A stretch of 64,000 nucleotides of DNA, taken from positions 21,022 through 85,021 of the forward strand of contig CAKNOA010000003.1 of NCBI GenBank assembly GCA_930990065.1, in the 5' to 3' direction. Below the pieces are notes generated by a model. It worked only from the letters and a program-made list of their open reading frames with translations. It was not told where the DNA came from and ran no database searches. This stretch comes from an uncultured Clostridia bacterium (GTDB taxonomy: Bacteria; Bacillota; Clostridia; Oscillospirales; Acutalibacteraceae). The first letter of the stretch is position 1. Every line of letters begins with the position of its first letter. Made by a program: the position numbers and the translations under genes. Below are positions 31,457 to 40,395 of the stretch, piece by piece.

Positions 31457-32455
31457 TTAGGCGTCTTCCCTTTTTTCTTCGTCCCGGTACCGGCGGTATA
31501 CCTCTTCCACCAGCTTATCCAGATCATCGAGCGTACACAGTTCCCCGGCCCGGCGTCGATATCCTGCAGCGCCGCGCAATCCGTGCAGGTACCAGGCCAC
31601 ATGTTTGCGTGCTTCCCGCATGCCCACATTTTCCCCTTTTTCTTCGCACAACGCGCGGATATGCCGCACCATCACCACCAGCCTCTCGGCGATGCCGGGC
31701 CCGGGCAGGATGCGGCACGATTCGGTCAGATACACGTTAATTTGCTGGAAAATCCACGGGTTCCCCATGGCGCCGCGGCCCACCATCAGAAAATCGCAGC
31801 CGGTTTCTTCCAGCATACGGCACGCCGACTGGGCGTCGGTCACATCCCCGTTGCCGATCACCGGCACCGACACCGCTTGTTTCAACTGCCGGATACTGTT
31901 CCAATCGGCCGACGGCTGGTACATCTGGTCCCGGGTGCGGGCGTGCAGCGCAATGGCATCGGCCCCGGCCTGTTCGCAGATTTTGGCCACTTCGAGAAAG
32001 TTTACATGATTCCGGTCCCAGCCTTTGCGGATTTTTACCGTCACCGGCACATCGCAGGCGTTTTTCACGGCTTCCACCATACGGCCACACTTTTCGGGGT
32101 CTTTCATCAAGGCGCTGCCACTGCCGTTGTTGGCAATTTTCGGCGCCGGACACCCCATATTGATATCGATGAGCTGGGGGTTAAATTTCATAGCCTTTTC
32201 GGCTGCCTGCGCCATAATGGCCGGATCATCGCCAAAAAGCTGAATGCCCGCCGGGCGCTCTTCTTCCCCCAAAGTCATCAACCGGGCCGTTTTTTTATCG
32301 CGGAATTGCAGCGCCCGGGCGCTGACCATTTCCGTCACCACATACGCCGCCCCAAAGTGCCGGCACAATGTGCGGAAGGAACGATCCGTTACACCGGCCA
32401 TAGGCGCCAAAATGACGCGGCTGTCGAGGGTTAAATTTCCAATTTTTCTGTTCAA
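31457..32455 (-). CDS. dusB: tRNA-dihydrouridine synthase
   Basis: FMN-dependent enzyme of 332 residues that reduces uridines in tRNA D-loops using NADPH. Motifs: LAPMAGVTDRSFRTLCRHFG, IDINMGCPAPKIANNGSGSALM (with the active-site Cys), ITVKIRKGW-like stretch VTVKIRKGWDRNHVNF, IALHARTRDQMY and MVGRGAMGNPWIF. The small C-terminal helical domain binds tRNA. Motifs and length fit the DusB type found in Firmicutes. It follows rimI by 16 bp in the polA-rlmA-rimI-dusB operon. Confidence 0.95.
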   Translation of the reverse strand: MNRKIGNLTLDSRVILAPMAGVTDRSFRTLCRHFGAAYVVTEMVSARALQFRDKKTARLMTLGEEERPAGIQLFGDDPAIMAQAAEKAMKFNPQLIDINMGCPAPKIANNGSGSALMKDPEKCGRMVEAVKNACDVPVTVKIRKGWDRNHVNFLEVAKICEQAGADAIALHARTRDQMYQPSADWNSIRQLKQAVSVPVIGNGDVTDAQSACRMLEETGCDFLMVGRGAMGNPWIFQQINVYLTESCRILPGPGIAERLVVMVRHIRALCEEKGENVGMREARKHVAWYLHGLRGAAGYRRRAGELCTLDDLDKLVEEVYRRYRDEEKREDA

Positions 32456-32471
32456 AACACTACTCTTCCTT

Positions 32472-32930
32472 TTATTTCGTTGATGGAACGGCCGTATCGA
32501 AAAGAACCGTCATAAGCAAAGCGTCTTCGGTGGGGTCGGTGTAATACCGCGGGCGGCGTCCTACCTCCCGAAACCCTATGGACGTATAAAGCCGGCGGGC
32601 GATTTCGTTGCTGGGACGCACTTCTAGGGTGAGAAATACACCTTTGTGGGCGCGGGCCCAATCGATCAGCGCCTGCAAAAGCGCCCGGCCCACGCCCTTA
32701 TGGCGAAATGACGGATCGACCGCCAGATTATCCATGTAACATTCCCCCAGCACTACATGCATGCCGGTGTACCCCATCAGGCGGCCGGTTTCGTCCTCCG
32801 CCACAAAAAAGACGGCCTGTTCGTTTTCCAGCTCCTCCCGCAGTGCCTGTTCGCTCCACGGATGGGCAAAACAGGCCTGCTCCAGCTGTGCGATCGCCGG
32901 AATATGGCGTTCTTCCATGAGTGTAATCAC
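32472..32930 (-). CDS. rimI: ribosomal protein S18 alanine N-acetyltransferase
   Basis: GNAT enzyme of 152 residues; RimI acetylates the N-terminus of ribosomal protein S18, and in many Firmicutes lies near tsaB/tsaD. Seen: IAQLEQACFAHPWSEQAL, YMDNLAVDPSFRHKGVGRALL (acetyl-CoA loop) and LTLEVRPSNEIARRLYTSIGF, all typical of RimI. Its ATG overlaps the rlmA stop by 4 bp. tsaD is in this neighbourhood, on the opposite strand beyond polA; tsaB and tsaE are not. Confidence 0.9.
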   Translation of the reverse strand: MITLMEERHIPAIAQLEQACFAHPWSEQALREELENEQAVFFVAEDETGRLMGYTGMHVVLGECYMDNLAVDPSFRHKGVGRALLQALIDWARAHKGVFLTLEVRPSNEIARRLYTSIGFREVGRRPRYYTDPTEDALLMTVLFDTAVPSTK

Positions 32931-33772
32931 GGTGGATCCTCCTCTCGGCGGTACACGAGAAAATCGAATGCGATTTCTGTTTCCAATTCCGGCAGCGCCT
33001 GCAACCGGCGGCTGCCTTCTTCCCCGGTTTTCCAGTAATACGGCGTCATGGCAAATAGATCGTGAATCACCTGGGGGGTGTCAAGAGTCAGCCGGGTTCG
33101 GACCTCTTCCCGGCCCACAAAAGTAAACCCGTCAAAAAAGGTATCTTTCCGCTCGTTTTCGTAAGGGGCGTCATACAGCACTTCTTTCAGTTCCCACAAA
33201 TGCCGCGGGCCCGGCACCGCCAAAATCAGCGTGCCCCCCGGCGCTGTCACCCGGCGAAATTCTTCGGGAACCAGGGGCGAAAAAACTTCCGTCACGCAGT
33301 CGCACGCCCCGTCGGCCACCGGAATGGCAAATGAACTGGCTACGGCAAACGAAATCCCCTTATACCGCCCGGCCGCCAGGCGCACCGCTTCTTTGGAAAT
33401 ATCAAACCCGGCTACCCGCGCCGGAATTTTTTCCTTTTGCAGCCCGTCATACAGAAAACCGGTATAGTACCCTTCGCCGCACCCCACATCCAGAAGGAGC
33501 GGGTTTTCTTTGCCCCGCAGTGCATCGGTCACCAATTCCCGAAGTTTTTCGGCAAAGGGGGCATACCCCCCGGTTTGTAAAAACCGGCGGCGGGCCTGTA
33601 CCATGTCCCGGTTATCCCCGGGATTTTTGGCGTGCTTTTGCTGGACGGGCAACAGGTGGCAGTACCCCTGCCGGGCTTTATCAAAACTGTGGCCGCCCGG
33701 GCAGCGCAGCGCACCGTCTTCTTCGGTCAGCGCCGCGCCGCACAGCGGGCAAATCCAGTCGGTTTTTTTCAT
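32927..33772 (-). CDS. rlmA: 23S rRNA (guanine-N1)-methyltransferase of the RlmA family
   Basis: A 281-residue methyltransferase that modifies G745 or G748 in 23S rRNA hairpin 35; RlmA(II) members can influence macrolide or tylosin resistance. The N-terminal zinc finger is CPLCG followed by LRCPGGHSFD; next are the family stretch YCHLLPVQQKHAKNPGDNR and the SAM-binding LLDVGCGEGYYTGFLYDGL, then VAGFDISKEAVRLAAGRY. The catalytic domain ends with a barrel typical of the family. It starts 6 bp after polA. Which guanine it modifies cannot be told here. Confidence 0.92.
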   Translation of the reverse strand: MKKTDWICPLCGAALTEEDGALRCPGGHSFDKARQGYCHLLPVQQKHAKNPGDNRDMVQARRRFLQTGGYAPFAEKLRELVTDALRGKENPLLLDVGCGEGYYTGFLYDGLQKEKIPARVAGFDISKEAVRLAAGRYKGISFAVASSFAIPVADGACDCVTEVFSPLVPEEFRRVTAPGGTLILAVPGPRHLWELKEVLYDAPYENERKDTFFDGFTFVGREEVRTRLTLDTPQVIHDLFAMTPYYWKTGEEGSRRLQALPELETEIAFDFLVYRREEDPP

Positions 33773-33778
33773 GTTTTC

Positions 33779-36382
33779 TCAGCCTTTCGCATCATACCAG
33801 GTTTTTCCCACATGGGCGTCGGCCTTCATGGGGACCGACAAATTTACTGCGGCTTCCATTTCCTGGGTCAGCAAGTCCGCGATGGCATCGGCTTCCTCCT
33901 GCGGCGCTTCCACGATCAGTTCGTCGTGCACCTGCAAAATCAGCCGGGCCCGGCGCTGTTCTTTTTCCAGCCGCTGCTGCACCCGCACCATGGCAATTTT
34001 GATAATATCGGCGGCCGTGCCCTGGATGGGCATATTCCGGGCCACCCGTTCGCCAAACGCGCGCATGGGGAAGCTGCTGCTGCTCAGTTCCGGCAAATAG
34101 CGCCGCCGTCCGAACAGCGTCTGGACATAGCCCGTCTCTTTAGCCTGCTGCACCACGCGCTCCATATAATCCCGCACACCGCTGTACAGTTCCAGGTACC
34201 CGTTGATATACGCATCGGCTTCCTTGCGGCTAACGCCGATATCCTGGGACAGCGAGTAAGCGCCAATCCCATAGACAATGCCAAAGTTGACGGCTTTGGC
34301 CCGGCTGCGCAATAGAGGCGTGACCATATCTTCCGGCAGGTGGAACACCTTGGCGGCGGTAGCCCTGTGGATATCCCGGTTTTCCCGGAAGGCTTCGATC
34401 ATATTGGTATCCTGGGCCATGTGGGCCAGCACCCGCAATTCGATCTGGGAATAGTCGGCATCCACCAGCACCCAACCGGGCCGGGCCGTGAAGAACCGGC
34501 GCATTTCCCGCCCCAGTTCCGTACGCACCGGAATATTCTGCAAATTCGGTTCGGTGGAGCTGATCCGTCCCGTGCGGGTTTCTGTTTGGTTAAACCGGGA
34601 ATGAATCCGTCCGTCGGGCCCGATGACTTTCAGCAGCCCGTCGCAATAGGTGGATTTTAACTTCGCATAGGTGCGGTATTGCAGGACGTTTTCCACCGCT
34701 GTGCTTTCGTACCGCAATTTTTCCAGCACATCCGCATTGGTGGAATACCCGTTTTTTGTCTTTTTGCCGTGGGGCAAGCCCAATTTGCCAAACAGGGCTT
34801 CGCCCAGCTGTTTGGGGGAATTGACGTTAAATTCATATCCCACTTCGTCCCAAATGGCATGCTGGGCCTGTTCGGCGGCCTGTTGGATCTTCTCCCCGTA
34901 CGCACGGATGCCATCGGCATCCACCAGGAACCCTTCGCGCTCCATCACGGCCAGCACCCGGCACAGGGGCAGCTCAATATCCGTTAGCAGCTTCATTTGC
35001 CCGTTTTCTTCCAGCTTCCCTTTCAGGGTCTGCCACAGGCTGTCCATACCGACAATAATTTTTTCGTTGTCGTCCTCCCCGGCGGGCACCGGCAGGCCAT
35101 ATTCCTGCATCAGGCGCAAGGGGTCATACCCGCTGCCGGATGGATTTAATAGATACCCGGCTAAGGATAAATCCATGCCGAGGTTTTCCAGACGGATGCC
35201 GGTTTTTACGCCGCTTTCCGGCTGGGTAAGCAAATAGGCAAACAGGGGTTTCGCGTCGCACACGCATTTTTCGATGCGTTCATTGCGGCACAGCGCCCGC
35301 AGCAGCGCCACATCCGGCCCCGTTTTGACAAATTCCTGCCCACAGCCAAGGTACAGCGCCGAAAGGGCCCCCTCGCTGTCAAAAATGGGCAGCAGGCACG
35401 CTTTGCCGCTTTCTTCCATGCGGGGGAGTAGGGCGGCGGCATCTTCGCTTGCCAGCACCTGGGGAAGGGTTTCTTCGCCTGTTTCCGCCGGAGAATCCGC
35501 GGGTTCCGGTGAAGCCGACAGACCCAGTTTGTCGATCAACTTAAAAAGTTCCAGCCGGGCCATGAGCCGGGCGGCCGCCGCACGGTCACCGGGCTGCAAA
35601 TGGTAATGCGTCAAATCGGTATCAATGGGCGCATCCAGCCGGATGGTGCCCAAATCGTAACTCAGGCGGGCCGATTCTTCCCCTTCTTCCAATTTTTTGC
35701 GCAGGGCCGGACGGATATCCAGTTCCGGCAGGTGTTTGTAAATGTAATCCACACTGCCGTATTTCTGGATCAGTTCCCCCGCCCCCTTGGGACCAATGCC
35801 CTTGACGCCGGGAATATTGTCGGAAGAATCCCCCTGCAGGGCTTTGATGTCGATCATCTGTTTCGGAGTGACACCGTACTGCTCCCGAATGGCTTCTTCA
35901 TCGTACAGCGTCACCTGGGGCTGGCCGAATTTCGTCACCGCCAGGCGCACCGTCACGCCCTGCCCTACCAGCTGCAGGCTGTCCCGGTCGCCGGTGGCAA
36001 TCACACATTCGTTGCCCGTATCCCGGCAGGCTTTTGCTAACGTACCCAGAATGTCGTCGGCTTCCCATCCGGCACACTCCACCATGGGGTACCCCAATAG
36101 CCCCAATAGTTCTTTTAATACTGGCATCTGTTGGGCCAGTTCCTCGGGCATGCCTTTCCGCCCGGCCTTATAGGCCGCATAGGCCACATGGCGGAAGGTG
36201 GGTTCCTTCCGGTCAAACGCAATGGCAACCCCGTCGGGTTCGCACTCTTTGCGGATATGCTCTAACATCGTCAAAAAGCCGTAAATGGCATTGGTAAATT
36301 GTCCGTCTTTCGTGGAAAGCAGTTTGATCCCGTAAAACGCGCGGTTTACGATGCTGTTTCCGTCCAACACAAGCAGTTTCAT
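33779..36382 (-). CDS. polA: DNA polymerase I
   Basis: An 867-residue repair and Okazaki-fragment polymerase. N-terminal 5' nuclease (about 1-290; LLVLDGNSIVNRAFYGI, GWEADDILGTLA, ATGDRDSLQLV, GDSSDNIPGVKGIGPKGA). The middle domain (about 300-460) occupies the proofreading exonuclease position but lacks the DxE and later acidic motifs (it reads FDSEGALSALYLG), so proofreading is probably absent, as in many Gram-positives. The polymerase domain (about 465-867) is complete: DADYSQIELRVLAHMAQD (motif A), RSRAKAVNFGIVYGIGAYSL (motif B) and LQVHDELIVEAP (motif C). First gene of the operon polA-rlmA-rimI-dusB. Confidence 0.97.
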   Translation of the reverse strand: MKLLVLDGNSIVNRAFYGIKLLSTKDGQFTNAIYGFLTMLEHIRKECEPDGVAIAFDRKEPTFRHVAYAAYKAGRKGMPEELAQQMPVLKELLGLLGYPMVECAGWEADDILGTLAKACRDTGNECVIATGDRDSLQLVGQGVTVRLAVTKFGQPQVTLYDEEAIREQYGVTPKQMIDIKALQGDSSDNIPGVKGIGPKGAGELIQKYGSVDYIYKHLPELDIRPALRKKLEEGEESARLSYDLGTIRLDAPIDTDLTHYHLQPGDRAAAARLMARLELFKLIDKLGLSASPEPADSPAETGEETLPQVLASEDAAALLPRMEESGKACLLPIFDSEGALSALYLGCGQEFVKTGPDVALLRALCRNERIEKCVCDAKPLFAYLLTQPESGVKTGIRLENLGMDLSLAGYLLNPSGSGYDPLRLMQEYGLPVPAGEDDNEKIIVGMDSLWQTLKGKLEENGQMKLLTDIELPLCRVLAVMEREGFLVDADGIRAYGEKIQQAAEQAQHAIWDEVGYEFNVNSPKQLGEALFGKLGLPHGKKTKNGYSTNADVLEKLRYESTAVENVLQYRTYAKLKSTYCDGLLKVIGPDGRIHSRFNQTETRTGRISSTEPNLQNIPVRTELGREMRRFFTARPGWVLVDADYSQIELRVLAHMAQDTNMIEAFRENRDIHRATAAKVFHLPEDMVTPLLRSRAKAVNFGIVYGIGAYSLSQDIGVSRKEADAYINGYLELYSGVRDYMERVVQQAKETGYVQTLFGRRRYLPELSSSSFPMRAFGERVARNMPIQGTAADIIKIAMVRVQQRLEKEQRRARLILQVHDELIVEAPQEEADAIADLLTQEMEAAVNLSVPMKADAHVGKTWYDAKG

Positions 36383-36438
36383 GCATAGCCTCCCCGGCGG
36401 TACAGCCTTACGGCTGCTATTTCTCTATAGTCGCCCCT

Positions 36439-36477
36439 ATTATAGCACTTTTCGGCGGTAAAAATAAGTGGTATAAT
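36439..36477. promoter_or_regulatory. divergent promoters of polA and tsaD
   Basis: TATAAT on the minus strand at 36439-36444 (with TTATTT 17 bp upstream) and on the plus strand at 36472-36477 (with TTTTCG 17 bp upstream). Both -35s are poor, and the two promoters overlap back to back. Confidence 0.55.
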
Positions 36478-36562
36478 GAACCGTATGCGGCGTTTTGTAA
36501 AAATCCCGGCAGAAACACACTGCGGGGGCCGCCTGCAAACCAAGACCGAAAGGATTTTCATT

Positions 36563-37576
36563 ATGCTGATTCTTGGAATTGAAAGCTCTTGCGACGAAAC
36601 CGCGGCCGCCGTGGTGGAAGATGGCCGCCGGGTACTGAGCAACGTTATTGCTTCCCAGGTGGAAGAACATAAACTGTATGGCGGGGTGGTGCCGGAGATC
36701 GCCTCCCGCCGCCACTGTGAGGCGATTTCCGGCGTGGTGCGCCGCGCTTTGGAAGAAGCGAATACCCCTCTTTCCGCCATTGACGCCATCGCCGTGACCT
36801 ATGCGCCGGGGCTGATTGGCGCTTTGCTGGTGGGCGTAAACTTTGCCAAAGGCCTGGCGCTGAGCAGCGGCAAGCCGCTGGTGCCGGTCCACCACCTGCG
36901 CAGCCATATGGCCGCCAATTATCTGACCCACCCGGACCTAAAGCCACCGTTTTTGTGCCTGGTAGTGTCCGGCGGGCACACCCATTTAATCCAGGCCGAA
37001 GATTATACTACCTTGCATATTATCGGCCACACCCATGACGACGCCGCCGGCGAAGCGTTCGACAAGGCCGCCCGGGCCATGGGCATGCCCTACCCCGGAG
37101 GGGTCCATCTGGACAAAGTCGCCGAAGACGGTAACGACAAAGCCTACACCCTGCCCCGCCCCAGCGTGGACGGCGCCCCGTTTGACTTCAGCTTTTCGGG
37201 GCTGAAAACTTCGGTAATTAACCTGCTGCATAATGCAGAGCAGCGGGGCGACGAAATCCATATTCCCGACCTGGCGGCTTCGTACCGCAAAGCGGTGGTG
37301 GACTGCCTCGTAAAAGGCACGATGAAAGCGGTGGAAGCGACCGGCGCCAAAACGGTGGTGATCGCCGGCGGCGTGTCAGCCAACCGTCTGCTGCGCCGCC
37401 GGTTACAGGCGGAATGCGACCGCCGGGGCCTGGCGTTTTACCGGCCGGAACTTTGCTATTGCGGAGATAATGCCGCCATGGTCGCTTCCCAAGGGTACTA
37501 CGAATTTTTGAAAGGCAACCTGGCCGGCATGGACCTGAATGCCTGCGCCAATATGGCGGTGGATACGCTGTCGTAA
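36563..37576 (+). CDS. tsaD: tRNA N6-threonylcarbamoyladenosine transferase subunit TsaD
   Basis: A 337-residue ASKHA-fold enzyme that, with TsaB and TsaE, attaches threonylcarbamoyl to A37 of ANN-reading tRNAs. Start ATG 36563 (AGGATTTTCATT upstream); the frame is open 29 codons further, but no ribosome site is there. Seen: ILGIESSCDETAAAVVEDG, VVPEIASRRHCEAI, VHHLRSHMAANYL (the metal-binding His pair, usually HIEGH), VSGGHTHLI, AFDKAARAMGMPYPGG, IAGGVSANRLLR and YCGDNAAMVA. The partner genes are not in this window. A short AAGGC/GCCTTTTT hairpin follows the stop (37575-37593). Confidence 0.96.
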   Translation: MLILGIESSCDETAAAVVEDGRRVLSNVIASQVEEHKLYGGVVPEIASRRHCEAISGVVRRALEEANTPLSAIDAIAVTYAPGLIGALLVGVNFAKGLALSSGKPLVPVHHLRSHMAANYLTHPDLKPPFLCLVVSGGHTHLIQAEDYTTLHIIGHTHDDAAGEAFDKAARAMGMPYPGGVHLDKVAEDGNDKAYTLPRPSVDGAPFDFSFSGLKTSVINLLHNAEQRGDEIHIPDLAASYRKAVVDCLVKGTMKAVEATGAKTVVIAGGVSANRLLRRRLQAECDRRGLAFYRPELCYCGDNAAMVASQGYYEFLKGNLAGMDLNACANMAVDTLS

Positions 37577-37672
37577 GGCGGCCCCATGCCTTTTTCGACA
37601 CAAGAAGAAGGGAACCCTTACGGTTTTCATAAAAAAGTTACAATTCCCTGCAACTTAACAGGAAATAGCCTC

Positions 37673-37701
37673 TTGCGAAACGTTTCACAAAGGGTTATAA
37701 T
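37673..37701 (+). promoter_or_regulatory. pckG promoter with LacI/CcpA-type palindrome
   Basis: TTGCGA (37673-37678), 17-bp spacer, TATAAT (37696-37701). A palindrome TGCGAAACGTTTCACA (37674-37689; core GAAACGTTTC) covers the -35 and part of the spacer, the form of a LacI-family operator. Confidence 0.7.
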
Positions 37702-37781
37702 GAAGCCGTATGGAAGTTTTCTTTTCATACAGACGAATAGTATCTCAATTTGGCCATTGGGCCGGAAGGAGAAGAAAAATC

Positions 37782-39554
37782 ATGACAAAGAATGCAAGTG
37801 TGCTCGCTTGGATCGACGAGATGAAAGCACTCGTCAATCCGGATCAGGTCGTTTGGATCAACGGCACGGAAGAGCAGCTCGATGAACTGCGCGCCGAAGC
37901 CTGCAAGACCGGCGAAATGATCAAGCTGAATCAGGAAAAGCTGCCCGGCTGCTATCTGCACCGCACGGCTGTGAACGACGTGGCCCGTGTGGAAGGCAGA
38001 ACTTTCATCTGCTCTCACACCAAGGAAGAAGCTGGCCCCACCAACAACTGGATGGACCCGCAGGAAGCCTATAAAATGCTGTATGATATCGCCCGCGGAA
38101 GCTACAAGGGCCGTACCATGTACGTGATCCCCTATTCCATGGGCCCCATCGGTTCGCCTCTGGCCAAAATTGGCGTGGAACTGACCGACTCCATTTACGT
38201 GGTTCTGAACATGGCGATCATGACCCGTGTGGGCGACGCCGTGTGGGACGTGCTGGGCGACAGCACCGACTGGGTAAAAGGCCTGCACTGCAAGTGCGAT
38301 ATTGACGAAGAAAAGAGATATATCTGCCACTTCCCGGAAGACAACACCATTATCAGCGTGAACTCCGGTTACGGCGGAAACGTGCTGCTGGGCAAAAAGT
38401 GCTTTGCTCTGCGTATCGCTTCCTTCCAGGGCAAGAACGAAGGCTGGATGGCTGAACACATGCTGATCCTGGGCATCGAAAATCCCCAGGGCGAAATCAA
38501 GTATGTCACCGCTGCTTTCCCGTCCGCTTGCGGCAAGACCAACCTGGCCATGATGATTCCGCCGGAAGGCTATCGTGTGAAGGGCTATAAAGTTTGGACC
38601 GTCGGCGACGACATCGCCTGGATGCGTCAGGGCGAAGATGGCCGTCTGTATGCCATCAACCCCGAAAACGGCTTCTTCGGCGTAGCGCCCGGCACCAACG
38701 AAAAGTCCAACCCCAACGCACTGGCTACGACCCGTCAGGGCACCATCTTCACCAATGTGGCCCAGAACCTGGACGACAACACCGTATGGTGGGAAAGCCT
38801 GGACAAGAACCCGCCGGAGCATGCGCTTGACTGGACGGGCGAACCCTGGAACGGCAAGACCAGCGACAAGAAGGGCGCTCATCCGAACAGCCGCTTCACC
38901 GCTCCTGCCAAGAACTGCCCCTGCATCAGCCCCGAATTTGACAAGGGTGCCGGCGTACCGATTTCCGCCATCATCTTTGGCGGCCGTCGTGCTTCCACCA
39001 CCCCGCTGGTGTATCAGTCCCGCGACTGGAACCACGGTGTGTTCGTAGGCTCCATCATGGCTTCCGAAACCACTGCGGCTGCTACCGGCGCTGTTGGCGT
39101 GCTGCGTCATGATCCCATGGCCATGAAGCCCTTCTGCGGTTACAACATGGGCGACTACTTCCAGCACTGGATTGACATGGGCAAGAAGCTGGGCGACAAA
39201 GCTCCGAAGATCTTCAATGTCAACTGGTTCCGTGTGGACGAAAACGGCCACTTCATTTGGCCGGGCTTCGGCGACAACCTGCGCGTTGTGGAATGGATCA
39301 TTAAGCGCGTAGAAGGCGCTGTGGATGCGGAAGAAACCGCTATCGGTTATGTGCCCAAGGCTGAAGACATCAACTTGGAAGGCCTGAAGGACTTCTCCAT
39401 CGACGACCTGAAGACCATCCTGGAAGTAGACAAAGACAAGTGGGCGAAAGAAGCCGACGAAATCGAAAACTATTACAACACCACCTTTGGCGATCATATG
39501 CCTAAGGAACTGCGTGATTCTCTGGCCACGCTGAAAGCGAACTGCGCTAAATAA
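37782..39554 (+). CDS. pckG: phosphoenolpyruvate carboxykinase (GTP)
   Basis: A 590-residue enzyme interconverting oxaloacetate and phosphoenolpyruvate with GTP/GDP. In anaerobic Clostridia it may run in the carboxylating direction towards succinate or in gluconeogenesis. Motifs: PYSMGPIGSPLAKIGVELTD, AAFPSACGKTNLAMM (P-loop with the reactive Cys), WTVGDDIAWMR (metal-binding Asp residues), FGGRRASTTPLVYQS and FNVNWFRVDENG. Strongly biased codon use suggests high expression. Start ATG 37782 follows GGAAGGAGAAG; the frame is open upstream without a better site. One-gene unit. Confidence 0.97.
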   Translation: MTKNASVLAWIDEMKALVNPDQVVWINGTEEQLDELRAEACKTGEMIKLNQEKLPGCYLHRTAVNDVARVEGRTFICSHTKEEAGPTNNWMDPQEAYKMLYDIARGSYKGRTMYVIPYSMGPIGSPLAKIGVELTDSIYVVLNMAIMTRVGDAVWDVLGDSTDWVKGLHCKCDIDEEKRYICHFPEDNTIISVNSGYGGNVLLGKKCFALRIASFQGKNEGWMAEHMLILGIENPQGEIKYVTAAFPSACGKTNLAMMIPPEGYRVKGYKVWTVGDDIAWMRQGEDGRLYAINPENGFFGVAPGTNEKSNPNALATTRQGTIFTNVAQNLDDNTVWWESLDKNPPEHALDWTGEPWNGKTSDKKGAHPNSRFTAPAKNCPCISPEFDKGAGVPISAIIFGGRRASTTPLVYQSRDWNHGVFVGSIMASETTAAATGAVGVLRHDPMAMKPFCGYNMGDYFQHWIDMGKKLGDKAPKIFNVNWFRVDENGHFIWPGFGDNLRVVEWIIKRVEGAVDAEETAIGYVPKAEDINLEGLKDFSIDDLKTILEVDKDKWAKEADEIENYYNTTFGDHMPKELRDSLATLKANCAK

Positions 39555-39572
39555 GCGACTGTGCTAAATAAA

Positions 39573-39607
39573 AATCCCCGCCTTCGTAAAGAAGGCGGGG
39601 ATTTTTT
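39573..39607. terminator. bidirectional terminator between pckG and ecfT
   Basis: Perfect stem ATCCCCGCCTTC/GAAGGCGGGGAT (39574-39602) with A and T runs on both sides. Confidence 0.93.
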
Positions 39608-39618
39608 CTTATCTCTTT

Positions 39619-40395
39619 TTAACCGAAAAATACAAGCAACACGATCATGGCGGCCAGTAAGAGGAGGGCCAGCAAATCGCCCAGCCGGAACGGGTACGCT
39701 TTGTATCCCGCCCCTCTTGTCCGCAGGGAAAAGCCCCGCACCTGGGCGGATACGGCGCCGCTATCGACTTTTTTCACCGAGGAAACCAGCAGCGGCACGC
39801 ACAAAGGCACAATCAGTCCAATCTTTTTAAAGATGTTGCGGGTATCGAATTCCACCCCCCGGGCCTTTTGGGCATCCATAATGTCGTGGAATTCCCCGGC
39901 CAAAATGGGGATAAACCGGAACGCCGTCGTTAGGATGAACATGTACCGGTAGGGCACGTGCAGCCGGTTCACCATCGCGTTGGTGAGGTCATTCATCTGG
40001 GTAATCGCAAACATCATCAAAAGGGGCAGCGTCGCGTTGATAATCCGCAGGGTAAACAGCGCCGCATAGTAAAGCCCGTCGCTGGTTACCAGCGGGAACC
40101 CTCCGGGCAGGACCAGGTATCCCACCCCGCCGCGCATGAAAATCAGCTGCAAAATAATCATTAAAATACAGAAAAATAGCAGCGTGCGCAGCAGCCCCAT
40201 GGCCTTTTCACCGATGCCTGCCGCAAAGGCGATAATCATCAAAAATGCCAACAGCCCCACTTGAATCAGCAGATTATTGGAAAGCAGGCTGCAAATACAA
40301 AACAGAAAAGCCAGCACAATTTTTGTAATGGGGTTCAGCCGGTGCAAAAAGGAATCGCCCGGCACAAATTCCAAGATATTGCCCATATCAGCCAC
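39619..40395 (-). CDS. ecfT: ECF transporter T component
   Basis: A 258-residue membrane subunit that couples the two ATPases to the substrate-binding S component. Several helices are visible (about 25-67, 70-88, 110-130, 240-258), with the cytoplasmic coupling helices holding the family motif in MDAQKARGVEFDTRN (Ala-Arg-Gly) and a second AQVRGFSLRTRG motif. Its start overlaps the upstream ATPase gene by 8 bp. Last gene of the trpP-ecfA1-ecfA2-ecfT operon. Confidence 0.94.
   Translation of the reverse strand: MADMGNILEFVPGDSFLHRLNPITKIVLAFLFCICSLLSNNLLIQVGLLAFLMIIAFAAGIGEKAMGLLRTLLFFCILMIILQLIFMRGGVGYLVLPGGFPLVTSDGLYYAALFTLRIINATLPLLMMFAITQMNDLTNAMVNRLHVPYRYMFILTTAFRFIPILAGEFHDIMDAQKARGVEFDTRNIFKKIGLIVPLCVPLLVSSVKKVDSGAVSAQVRGFSLRTRGAGYKAYPFRLGDLLALLLLAAMIVLLVFFG

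Noticed and set aside
37725..39497. 590-residue minus-strand frame over pckG
   Set aside because: Same antisense effect of a highly biased gene; pckG on the plus strand is unambiguous.
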